From Phycisphaerae bacterium (GTDB lineage: Bacteria; Planctomycetota; Phycisphaerae; Phycisphaerales; UBA1924), in NCBI GenBank assembly GCA_016793805.1, contig JAEUIZ010000049.1, positions 1-64,000 on the forward strand: a stretch of 64,000 nucleotides of DNA. Direction: 5' to 3'. Positions 27,316 to 34,879 of this stretch are shown piece after piece. Each line of letters begins with the position of its first letter. Position 1 is the stretch's first letter. A model generated the notes under the pieces. That model was not told where the DNA came from, ran no database searches, and worked only from the letters and a program-made list of their open reading frames with translations. The position numbers and the translations under genes were made by a program.

Positions 27316-27783
27316 CTAGAAGGGGAGCGAGTCCACCTTGACGATGTCGTCGGAGGTGTTGGGCTGGCCGTCCGGGCCGTTGCTGCGATAGGTGACCTTG
27401 CCGGGCCCGCGTGGGCCGGCCTCGATGGTGAAGGCGAGTTCGTTGCCCCAGGCGTCGGTGTAGGACTGCTTGGGGAGGCCCTCGATGTCGGCCCAGGACT
27501 TGGGGAGTTTGTCGTTGTGCTCCTGCTTGTACTGGGCGATCATGGTGGTGAGTTGCTGGGAGTTGATGGAGAAGGCGGTCTCGCGGCCGGACTTGCGGGT
27601 CTGGGCGACCTGGCCGGCGTAACTGCCGCCGCCGGGGCTGCCGGTCGCGGAGGTGGTGCCGCCGGTGCTGGAGAAGTCGCCGAAGAGGAGGACGAGGACG
27701 ATGACGACGACGACGAGGAGGCCGATGAGGAGGCCGGCGTGGCCGTGGCGTGTCGGGCCGGCGGAACCAGGGATGAACCGCAT
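27316..27783 (-). CDS. GspG-like pseudopilin-related membrane protein
   Basis: 155 residues. Start at ATG 27783, with GGAGGTG about 4 nt upstream. Residues 1-15 are polar, 16-35 form one very hydrophobic helix, and the rest is periplasmic. The C-terminal part resembles type II secretion major pseudopilin GspG: a helix that includes NSQQLTTMIAQYKQEH, then SYTDAWGNEL (as in DPWGNPY) and a calcium-loop-like end SNGPDGQPNTSDDI. The N-terminus lacks the canonical prepilin GFTLIE cleavage motif, so it may not be processed by PilD. It follows the PpiD-like gene by 26 nt on the same strand. Confidence 0.85.
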   Translation of the reverse strand: MRFIPGSAGPTRHGHAGLLIGLLVVVVIVLVLLFGDFSSTGGTTSATGSPGGGSYAGQVAQTRKSGRETAFSINSQQLTTMIAQYKQEHNDKLPKSWADIEGLPKQSYTDAWGNELAFTIEAGPRGPGKVTYRSNGPDGQPNTSDDIVKVDSLPF

Positions 27784-27809
27784 GAGCACCTCCGGGGCCG
27801 AGAGGCCCG

Positions 27810-29807
27810 TTATCCGCCCGATCGCTCGCTGTCGTCCTCGGCGGTACGCAGGTCCTCGGGCTTGTTGATCCGGCGATCGCCGATCTTGTACTCGTGACGC
27901 TGGAGCAGGGCGGCAAGGGAGAAGGACCCGCCGGCGTCGTCGGCGTTGGCGGCGCGATAGGCGGCGCCGACGGTGTAGTCGTCCTGGGAGCGGAAGGCCT
28001 CGACGGTGAGCGGGCTGGGGGCGACGATGCGGACGATGGAGATGGACCGGCGGGCGTCGTTGGAGAGTGCGAGCGTGGCGCGGTCGGCGTCGATCTCGCT
28101 CCAGGGCTTGACGGGATCGAAGGCGGCGGCGGCGGCGAGGACTCGCGCGCGGTTGTCGTCGGTGTTGAGGTCCTGGTCGCCGGTGCTCACGGCGTTGCGG
28201 TTGAGGCGTGTGAGGCGATGGATGGTGGGCTTGTCGGGGGGCGGGGGCTCGGCGCCGGGCGTGGCGGGGGCGGGGCCGGGCTTGGCGTAGGCGTCGGCGA
28301 TGGCGTCGAGTCCGCCGGCGACGGCCTTGGCGCGGAGCGTGTCGAGTTGGCTCTTGAGTTGCTCGTAGGCGACGAGTTCGCGGTAGTCCTTGACGATCTG
28401 CTCGCGGCGTTCGTCGATGGAATCGGGGGCGGACTCGCCGCGGGTCTGGAGGACGGTGAGGTAGTAGCGGTCGCCGGTGATGCGGTCGGAGAAGAAGGCG
28501 TCGCCGATGGGGAGGAGGGTCTGGATGGGGATGATCCCGCGTTCGCCGCCGAGTTCGCGGCACCAGAAGACGGCTTCGGGGAAGGGGACCTCGATGGAGC
28601 CTTGGCGGAGGACAGACATCCCGATGCCGGGGAGGGCGGCGAGTTCGTTCTGGGTGAGCCAGTTGGCGGCGTGGATGACGATCTCCGGGCGGTCGATGGC
28701 GACGCCCTGGGTCCTCTGGACCTGATCGACGACGACCTGTGCGATGGACTCGAACTTGGGGCGTGTCTGCTGCCAGTCGGCTGGGAGGACGCGGTAGCGC
28801 GGGTCCTTCGGGTCGGGATCGAGTCGTCGCGAGCCCTTGACGACCTCGGCCTGGATGGTGGAGCGGGCGTCCTCGAGGATGCGGTTGACCTTGTCGGCCT
28901 TGAGTTCGCGCTCGATGTTGGGGCGGGCGGCGGCGAAGTCGGAGCCGTACTTGGTGGGGTTCTCCTTGAAGCGTTTGCTGACCTCGATGGGGTCGAGGTC
29001 GATCTTGGCCTCGATGGCGGCGCGGGAGAGTTTCATGAACTCGATGCGGACGCGTGGGGGGAGGAGGTACCCGATGCCGAACTGGCCCTCGCCTGGGCGA
29101 GTGGACTTGAAGCGTTCGAAGTGGGCGAGGAGTTGCTCGTCGGTGGGCTCGGGGACGGTGTCGGCGAGGCGCGAGGCAGGGATGGAGACGTGGTCGACGA
29201 TGGCGGCGTCCTGGTCGCGCTTGGCGATCGCGGCGGCGGCGCGGTCGGAGAGTCGGATGGACTGTCGGTAGGAGGAGAGGAGGCGGAAGACGCCGCGGGC
29301 GCGGGCGAGGGCCATGTCCATCTCGGGCTTGGCGAGGTGGTGCTCGCGGAAACGGGCCTCGGCGCCGGCGGCGATGCGATCGACGACCTCGCGGAAGGTC
29401 TTCTCGTCGCGGATCTGCATGGCGAGGCGGAAGTCCCGCTGCATCTCGATCTGGACGTAGGTCTCGGCGAGTTCGGGGAGGAAGGCGGCGCCGTCACCCT
29501 CGTCGGCAACGAGTCCGGCCTGTTCGGCCTCGTGGACGAGGAGAGTCCAGTGGGTGGCGTCGCGGTCGGCGATGCCGAAGGCGCCGCGGATGAGGAAGGG
29601 CGCGAAGGCTTCGAGTGCGGCGAGTTCACGGGCGGAGCGGTTGGCGTCGAGGGCGCGGATGGACATGCCGTCGAGTTTGGCGACGGTGTAGTTGGAGGCG
29701 GAGCGACCGATCTTCTCGAATGCCGGGCCGATGAGCCAGGTCATCATGAGGAGGACGAGGAACCCGGCCATGAACCAGGAGCGGTGCTTTCGGAGGATCT
29801 TGATCAT
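27810..29807 (-). CDS. PpiD/SurA-like periplasmic folding factor
   Basis: 665 residues from ATG 29807 (preceded by TTGGAG). A short basic N-terminus, one membrane anchor (about 8-28) and a long periplasmic, helix-rich body follow the PpiD pattern. Residues 45-190 look like a SurA_N/PpiD chaperone region. I cannot find a clear parvulin signature, so prolyl isomerase activity is doubtful. The C-terminal 150 residues contain an Ala/Pro-rich linker and a domain I do not recognise. Likely role: chaperone for exported proteins, anchored in the inner membrane. Followed closely by the GspG-like gene. Confidence 0.82.
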   Translation of the reverse strand: MIKILRKHRSWFMAGFLVLLMMTWLIGPAFEKIGRSASNYTVAKLDGMSIRALDANRSARELAALEAFAPFLIRGAFGIADRDATHWTLLVHEAEQAGLVADEGDGAAFLPELAETYVQIEMQRDFRLAMQIRDEKTFREVVDRIAAGAEARFREHHLAKPEMDMALARARGVFRLLSSYRQSIRLSDRAAAAIAKRDQDAAIVDHVSIPASRLADTVPEPTDEQLLAHFERFKSTRPGEGQFGIGYLLPPRVRIEFMKLSRAAIEAKIDLDPIEVSKRFKENPTKYGSDFAAARPNIERELKADKVNRILEDARSTIQAEVVKGSRRLDPDPKDPRYRVLPADWQQTRPKFESIAQVVVDQVQRTQGVAIDRPEIVIHAANWLTQNELAALPGIGMSVLRQGSIEVPFPEAVFWCRELGGERGIIPIQTLLPIGDAFFSDRITGDRYYLTVLQTRGESAPDSIDERREQIVKDYRELVAYEQLKSQLDTLRAKAVAGGLDAIADAYAKPGPAPATPGAEPPPPDKPTIHRLTRLNRNAVSTGDQDLNTDDNRARVLAAAAAFDPVKPWSEIDADRATLALSNDARRSISIVRIVAPSPLTVEAFRSQDDYTVGAAYRAANADDAGGSFSLAALLQRHEYKIGDRRINKPEDLRTAEDDSERSGG

Positions 29808-29888
29808 GCTGCTCCAAGGGTAGGAGGGCCGGGCGCGGGCGCGCAAGGAGAGCGCGGGCGGTGGGAGGTCGCGGCGGGGAGAGGGCGA

Positions 29889-30491
29889 TTAGCGATAGAA
29901 CTCGACGATGAGGTTTGGGTTGACGTCGAAGGGGATCTGGTCGGGCATCGGTAGGGCGATGATCTTCATGGAGAGTTCGGAGGGGTTGAACTCGATCCAA
30001 CCCGGGACCTCGAGGCCCGCCATGGATTCCATGGCCTCGCGTGCGAGTTTCTGGATCTTGGGCTTGAGGGTGATGACGTCGCCAGTGCTGACCTCGAAGC
30101 CTGGGCGGTCGGTCTTGCGGCCGTTGACGAGGACGTGCCCATGGGCGACCATCTGACGGGCGCCCCAGATGGTCCGTGCGACGCCGGCGCGGCGGAGGAC
30201 GTTGTCGAGGCGTCGCTCGAGGAGTTGCATGAGGAGGGCGCCGGTGTTGCCGGGGCGACGGGCGGCCTCGGCGATGTAACGGCGGAACTGGCGCTCGAGG
30301 ACGTTGTAGTGGTAGCGGACTTTCTGTTTCTCGTTGAGGCGCACGCCGTAGTCGCGCAGGCGGCGGCCGCGATAGCCGTGCATGCCGGCGGGGTTCTTGA
30401 TGCGCTCGTTGGCGGTGTGCTTGGGGATATCGGCGATGGGGACGCCGACGCGACGGGAGAGACGAACCTTGGGACCGGTGTACCGGGCCAT
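29889..30491 (-). CDS. rpsD: 30S ribosomal protein S4
   Basis: 200 residues, complete. Binds the 5' domain of 16S rRNA early in small-subunit assembly. N-terminal S4 region MARYTGPKVRLSRRVG; the S4 RNA-binding domain (about 90-150) shows RRLDNVLRRAGVARTIWGARQ, GHVLVNGRKTDRPGF and ISTGD-like VSTGDVI. There are no zinc-binding cysteines, so this is the zinc-independent form. It stands apart from the usual rpsM-rpsK-rpsD-rpoA cluster. Good GGAGG before ATG. The leader holds two hairpins (separate entry) and might be the site of S4 autoregulation. Confidence 0.98.
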   Translation of the reverse strand: MARYTGPKVRLSRRVGVPIADIPKHTANERIKNPAGMHGYRGRRLRDYGVRLNEKQKVRYHYNVLERQFRRYIAEAARRPGNTGALLMQLLERRLDNVLRRAGVARTIWGARQMVAHGHVLVNGRKTDRPGFEVSTGDVITLKPKIQKLAREAMESMAGLEVPGWIEFNPSELSMKIIALPMPDQIPFDVNPNLIVEFYR

Positions 30492-30508
30492 GACAACCTC
30501 CGTCCACG

Positions 30509-30549
30509 CCGCGGGGTCGAGACCGCGGGGGTGTCCGCCGGTGGCGGAC
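30509..30549 (-). promoter_or_regulatory. Paired stem-loops in the rpsD leader
   Basis: Two inverted repeats precede the Shine-Dalgarno of rpsD: GTCCGCC/GGCGGAC (30533-30539 with 30543-30549, 3-nt loop) and CCGCGG/CCGCGG (30509-30514 with 30523-30528, 8-nt loop). S4 autoregulates through leader RNA in several bacteria; a similar role here is inference from position. Confidence 0.35.
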
Positions 30550-30688
30550 GATCACGCCTGGTGGCCGAGGCTTCGGTCAGGCGATCCGGGCAACGTCCGA
30601 GCGGCACGGCGCCGTCGGGCCTGAATGGAAGGTGCCGCGGAGGCCGGAGTCAAGGGAGGCGGCGGAACCGGTGGGGTGCCGCGGGGCG

Positions 30689-30694
30689 TATGGT
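30689..30694 (+). promoter_or_regulatory. -10-like box for a probable leaderless mRNA of the hydrolase gene
   Basis: TATGGT, 6 nt before ATG 30701. A GGAG within the gap is too close to the start for a normal ribosome binding site. The rest of 30550-30688 shows nothing I can name. Confidence 0.4.
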
Positions 30695-30700
30695 GGAGCG

Positions 30701-32146
30701 ATGCGGCTGGCGCTGCTGGTGATGGTTGGGTGGGTGGTGTGCGCGGGGGGTCGGGTGGCGGCGCGCCCCGACGGCGTGTTCGACGTGGACGGGAGGCCGG
30801 CGGTTCGCGCGGTGGTGACGACGTCGGCGGCGTTGCCGGAGGTTTCGGGCGTCGAGAGCGAGATGACGCGGGCGCTTCTGGGGGTGCTGGCGGACCTGCG
30901 CGGGCGGTCGCTGGAGGCGCTGCGGGCGACGGTCCCGCCGAATCCGGCTCTGGGCGATGCGTCCGGCCCAACGGTGGCGGTGGTGCATCTGTTTGCGGCG
31001 GAGGCCGGGGGCAAGGCGGGCGTGTCGGCGAGGCGAGTGGAGGTTCGGCGGGCACCCGACGGCGGGTTCGTGGCATTGCGGCAGGACGAGGGCGGGAGGA
31101 TCGAGCGCGTGACGCTTCGGGGCGAGGCGTTTGGGGCGCTCGTGCGCACGTGGCAAGCGTACCGGGGCGGGTTCGGCGAGGTGACGCTGGCGCGGGGGCA
31201 GGTGGTGACGCTGGATCGGCCGTATGTGGCGGGGCGAGTGGTGTTCACGCCGGAGGTGTTGTCGGCGCGGATGAACGGGGGGAGCAGGACGAACCTCGAG
31301 GGCACGACGCGGGACCTGTCCCAGGCGACGATGTTCGCGCGGCTGCCGGCGAGGTATGACCCGAGGGAGCCGGCGGGATTGCTGATCTGGTTGGATCCGA
31401 CGGCATCGGGGCGGCCGCCGAGCGTGTTCGAGTCGGCGGCGGATGCGGGGAACCTGATCGTGGTGGGGGTGGCGGACGCGGGGAACAACCGGCTGGTGGT
31501 GGATCGCTACCAGTTCGCGTTTGATCTGCTGGCGACGGCGAGCGAGCGGTTCCACGTCGATCCGCGGCGGGTGTATCTGACGGGGATGTCGGGGGGCGGG
31601 CGAGTCGCGTCGATCCTGCTCGGGTGCTTCCCGGAGACGTTCGCGGGGGCGGTGCCGATCGTGGGGATGAGTTTCTATCAGCGGGTGCCGAACGGGGTGG
31701 GGAAGTTCTGGCCTGCGGCGTACCAGAGGCCGGCGGCGGAGGCGATGCGTGTGTTGCGGACGCGGCGGATCGGTGCGATCACGGGGGAGCAGGACTTCAA
31801 CCAGCGCGAGATGGAGAACACGATCGACCTGATGCAGCGGGACGGGTTGTCGGCGCGGCTGTGGAGTTTCGCGCGGATGGGGCACGAGATGCCGACGGCG
31901 GAGCGGTTCGCGGAGGCGCTGGCGTGGGTGGACGACCCGTGGCAGAAGGCGCGGGAAGAGGAGTCGTCGCGGGCGGCGGCGGCGCTGGGAAACTACGTGG
32001 CGAGGTTTGGGGAGACAGCGCCCACGAGCGAGGCGTCGCGGCGGGTGCTCATCCGGGTGACGGAGATCGGGCCTTGGACCGAGGCGGCGTGGAAGGCGGT
32101 GCGGCTGCTGGGGACCGGCCCGAGAGCGACTGGAACGCCGCGATGA
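30701..32146 (+). CDS. Exported alpha/beta hydrolase, feruloyl-esterase/PHB-depolymerase-like
   Basis: 481 residues. N-terminal signal peptide (1-21, cut near VAA-RP). Residues 22-210 are a non-catalytic region I do not recognise. Residues 210-410 form an alpha/beta-hydrolase domain with nucleophile elbow GMSGG (Ser297), a preceding RRVYLTGMSGGGRVA typical of extracellular esterases/PHB depolymerases, and candidate acid Asp365 (TGEQD) and His395 (RMGHEMP), a plausible complete triad. Expected in the periplasm or outside the cell; substrate unknown. The 3' end overlaps the convergent photolyase gene by 98 bp. Confidence 0.87.
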   Translation: MRLALLVMVGWVVCAGGRVAARPDGVFDVDGRPAVRAVVTTSAALPEVSGVESEMTRALLGVLADLRGRSLEALRATVPPNPALGDASGPTVAVVHLFAAEAGGKAGVSARRVEVRRAPDGGFVALRQDEGGRIERVTLRGEAFGALVRTWQAYRGGFGEVTLARGQVVTLDRPYVAGRVVFTPEVLSARMNGGSRTNLEGTTRDLSQATMFARLPARYDPREPAGLLIWLDPTASGRPPSVFESAADAGNLIVVGVADAGNNRLVVDRYQFAFDLLATASERFHVDPRRVYLTGMSGGGRVASILLGCFPETFAGAVPIVGMSFYQRVPNGVGKFWPAAYQRPAAEAMRVLRTRRIGAITGEQDFNQREMENTIDLMQRDGLSARLWSFARMGHEMPTAERFAEALAWVDDPWQKAREEESSRAAAALGNYVARFGETAPTSEASRRVLIRVTEIGPWTEAAWKAVRLLGTGPRATGTPR

Positions 32147-33575
32147 CGCGGTCGCGTGCGGCGGCGTGGTCGACGATCGGGGGCGGGTAGTCGAGCGAGG
32201 CGCGGGCGAGGGGCGCGAGGCCGAGTTTGGCGTCGAAGGGGTCGTGGATCGCGTCGGAGTCGAGCGAGGCGAGTTCGGGGACCCATCGGCGGATGAAGGC
32301 GCCGTCGGGGTCGAAGCGGCGGCTCTGGGAGATCGGGTTGAAGATTCGGAAGTAGGGGGCGGCGTCGGTGCCGGTGGAGGCGGACCACTGCCACCCGCCG
32401 TTGTTGCTGGCGAAGAAGCCATCGACGAGGTGACGCATGAAGTGGCGTTCGCCGAGCCGCCAGTCGAGGAAGAGGTCCTTGGCGAGGAACATGGCGGCGA
32501 TCATGCGGAGGCGGTTGTGCATCCAGCCGGTGGCGAGGAGTTGGCGCATGGCGGCATCGACGATGGGGACACCGGTGCGGCCCGCGGACCAGCGATCGAA
32601 GAGGTGGGGGTCGTGGCCCCAGGCGAGTTGGTCGGTCTCGGGCTTGAAGGCGCGGCCCATGACGACGCTGGGGAAGGCGGCCATGACGTGGACGTAGAAC
32701 TCGCGCCAGACGAGTTCGGAGATCCAGGTGTCGATGCCGGCACGTGCGGAAGCGGGGAGGCCGGTTGCGGCGTCGAGGGCGGCGGCGAGGCACTGGCGAG
32801 GGGAGATGGCGCCGATGGCGAGATAGGGGGAGAGGGCGCTGGTGCCGGCGAGGTCGGGTCGGTCGCGGTCGGCTGCGTAGCGGGCGAGGGGGCCGGCGAC
32901 GAAGGCGCGGAGTCGGCGGAGGGCTTCGGACTCGCCCGAGGGCCAGAGGGCGGCGATGCGGGCGCGATCGGGCGCGGGAAGCCCGGCGTCGAGGAAGTCG
33001 GAGACGATGGGGTCGAGCATGGCGTCGGGTGGAGGCGGGAGGGGTGAACGAGGCGCGGGGGCGGGGAGGACGGGGGCGCCGCCGCGGTCGTCGAGGTGCG
33101 CGAGCCAGGCACGCTTGAAGGGGGTGAAGACGGTGAAGGGCTTGCCCTCGCGGGTGCGAACGGAGCCGGGCGCGAGGATGGTCTGGTCGTCGTGGGCGAC
33201 GGCGCGGAGGCCGACGGAAGCGGCGAGGCGGAGGGTTCGCTCGTCGCGGCGGAGTTCGTTGAGTTCGTATTGGCGGTTGAAGCGGAGGGCGCGGCAGCGG
33301 AGGGCCGAGGCGGTGCGGACAACGGCGTCGGGCACGTCGCGGGCATCGGGGACGGAGAGGAGGGTGAGGGGGATGCCGAGCGCGGCGAGGTCGCGGCGGA
33401 GATCGGCGAGTGAGCGGAGGATGAGGTCGATCTTGGCCGGGGCGTCGTCGTGGGCCCGCCACTGGTCCGGGCAGGCGACGAAGAGGGCGTGGACGGGGCC
33501 TTCGAGCGCGGCGGCGTGGAGCGCGGCGTGGTCGCGAGTGCGGAGATCGGCCCGGAACCAGACGAGGGTGGACAT
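32049..33575 (-). CDS. phr: Deoxyribodipyrimidine photolyase (cryptochrome/photolyase family)
   Basis: 508 residues. Light-dependent repair of UV-induced pyrimidine dimers in DNA. N-terminal antenna-binding Rossmann domain begins STLVWFRADLRTRDHAAL. The C-terminal FAD domain has LSPYLAIGAISPRQCL, WISELVWREFYVHVM, PIVDAAMRQLLATGWMHNR and WQWSASTGTDAAPYFRIFNP, all class I photolyase hallmarks with the FAD-contacting Asp/Asn residues in place. ATG 33575 begins exactly at the family N-terminus; the frame is open further upstream, but that part shows no homology. The C-terminal tail (AAPPSTPPRSKARSPSPG) lies in the overlap with the hydrolase gene and looks dispensable. Confidence 0.95.
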   Translation of the reverse strand: MSTLVWFRADLRTRDHAALHAAALEGPVHALFVACPDQWRAHDDAPAKIDLILRSLADLRRDLAALGIPLTLLSVPDARDVPDAVVRTASALRCRALRFNRQYELNELRRDERTLRLAASVGLRAVAHDDQTILAPGSVRTREGKPFTVFTPFKRAWLAHLDDRGGAPVLPAPAPRSPLPPPPDAMLDPIVSDFLDAGLPAPDRARIAALWPSGESEALRRLRAFVAGPLARYAADRDRPDLAGTSALSPYLAIGAISPRQCLAAALDAATGLPASARAGIDTWISELVWREFYVHVMAAFPSVVMGRAFKPETDQLAWGHDPHLFDRWSAGRTGVPIVDAAMRQLLATGWMHNRLRMIAAMFLAKDLFLDWRLGERHFMRHLVDGFFASNNGGWQWSASTGTDAAPYFRIFNPISQSRRFDPDGAFIRRWVPELASLDSDAIHDPFDAKLGLAPLARASLDYPPPIVDHAAARDRVIAAFQSLSGRSPAAAPPSTPPRSKARSPSPG

Positions 33576-33638
33576 GCGGGGGGCTACTCGGGAGCGGTTT
33601 CGCGGGCGGCGGGAGAGCGGATTCATCGCGGGTCCGGC

Positions 33639-33644
33639 TATTGT
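33639..33644 (+). promoter_or_regulatory. -10-like box for a probable leaderless mRNA of the aminotransferase gene
   Basis: TATTGT, 6 nt before ATG 33651. No Shine-Dalgarno and no good -35. Confidence 0.4.
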
Positions 33645-33650
33645 GTCGGC

Positions 33651-34850
33651 ATGGGCATGGTCTCGCAGCGGTTTGCGCCGTTCGGCACGACGGTGTTTGC
33701 GGAGATGACGGCGCTGGCGAACGCGCACGGGGCGGTGAACCTGTCGCAGGGGTTTCCTGACTTTGACGGGCCGGAGTTCGCGAAGCGCGCTGTGGAGCGT
33801 GCGATGGCGGAGGGTCGGAATCAGTATGGGCGGATGCAGGGGTTGCCGGAGTTGAACCGGGCGCTGGTGGGGTGGTGGAAGCGGGCGACGGGGATGGAGG
33901 TGGACGGGGAGACGCAGGTGACGGTGACGGCGGGGTGCACCGAGGCGCTGGCGGCGACGTTCCTGGGGCTGATCAATCCCGGGGACGAGGTGATCCTGTT
34001 TGAGCCCTACTACGACTGCTATCGGGCGGGCGTGGCGATGGCGGGTGGGGTGGCGCGGACGGTTCGATTGCGGCCGCCGGGGGCGGGGGAGGGGGCGGAC
34101 GGGATCGTGCGCGGGGCGTTCGAGTTTGACGCGGAGGAGTTGAAGCGGGCGTTCACGGGGCGGACGCGGGCGATCGTGGTGAACACGCCGAACAACCCGA
34201 CGGGGAAGGTGTTCACGCGGGCGGAGTTGGGGCTGATCGCGGAGTTGTGCGTTGGGCACGGGGTGGTGGCGATCACGGACGAGGTGTATGAGAGGCTGAC
34301 GTTCAACGAGGATCGGCCGCACGTGAGGCTGGCGACGCTGCCGGGGATGTCGGAGCGGACGATCACGCTGTCGAGCCTGGGGAAGACGTACAGCCTGACG
34401 GGGTGGAAGACGGGGTGGGCGATCGCGTCGCGGGAGTTGTCAGCGGCGGTGAGGTCGGCGCACCAGTTTCTGACGTTCTGCTCGGCGATCCCGATGCAGA
34501 TGGGAGCGGCGGAGGCGATCGAGCGCGGCGAGGAGTACGTGGAGGGGCTGAGGAAACAGTTGGGCGAGGCGCGGGACTACCTGGCGGGGGTGCTGGCGCG
34601 GGTGGGGTTCCGGGTGTTCATGCCGGAGGGCACGTACTTCATCATGGTGGACCACACGCCGGTGTCGGGAGGTCGGAGCGATGTGGAGTTCTGCCGGTGG
34701 CTGACGACGGAGGTTGGGGTTGCGGCGATCCCGCCGAGCGTGTTCTATGACGACGCGGAGGGCGGTCGCCGGCTGGCGCGGTTCGCGTTCTGCAAGCGGA
34801 TGGAGACGCTCCGAGCGGCGGCGGAGCGTCTGGAGAGGTTGAGGAAGTAG
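33651..34850 (+). CDS. PLP-dependent aminotransferase, class I (methionine/kynurenine type)
   Basis: 399 residues, fold type I. Seen: NLSQGFPDFDGPEF at the N-terminus (typical of the YbdL/kynurenine aminotransferase group), NQYGRMQGLPELNRAL, NTPNNPTGKVF with the PLP-contacting Asn, Asp210 in ITDEVYE, and the Schiff-base Lys245 in SLGKTYSLTGWKTGWA. The subgroup transaminates methionine, kynurenine or aromatic amino acids with 2-oxo acids; the exact substrate is uncertain. The AtoE-type transporter gene follows after 29 nt on the same strand but has its own -10-like box. An in-frame ATG 6 nt downstream is an alternative start. Confidence 0.94.
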   Translation: MGMVSQRFAPFGTTVFAEMTALANAHGAVNLSQGFPDFDGPEFAKRAVERAMAEGRNQYGRMQGLPELNRALVGWWKRATGMEVDGETQVTVTAGCTEALAATFLGLINPGDEVILFEPYYDCYRAGVAMAGGVARTVRLRPPGAGEGADGIVRGAFEFDAEELKRAFTGRTRAIVVNTPNNPTGKVFTRAELGLIAELCVGHGVVAITDEVYERLTFNEDRPHVRLATLPGMSERTITLSSLGKTYSLTGWKTGWAIASRELSAAVRSAHQFLTFCSAIPMQMGAAEAIERGEEYVEGLRKQLGEARDYLAGVLARVGFRVFMPEGTYFIMVDHTPVSGGRSDVEFCRWLTTEVGVAAIPPSVFYDDAEGGRRLARFAFCKRMETLRAAAERLERLRK

Positions 34851-34867
34851 GACGTGGCCGAGTGCGG

Positions 34868-34873
34868 TAGGCT
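34868..34873 (+). promoter_or_regulatory. -10-like box for a probable leaderless mRNA of the AtoE-type gene
   Basis: TAGGCT, 6 nt (all G) before ATG 34880. The G-run could instead serve as a poor ribosome binding site. Confidence 0.4.
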
Positions 34874-34879
34874 GGGGGG

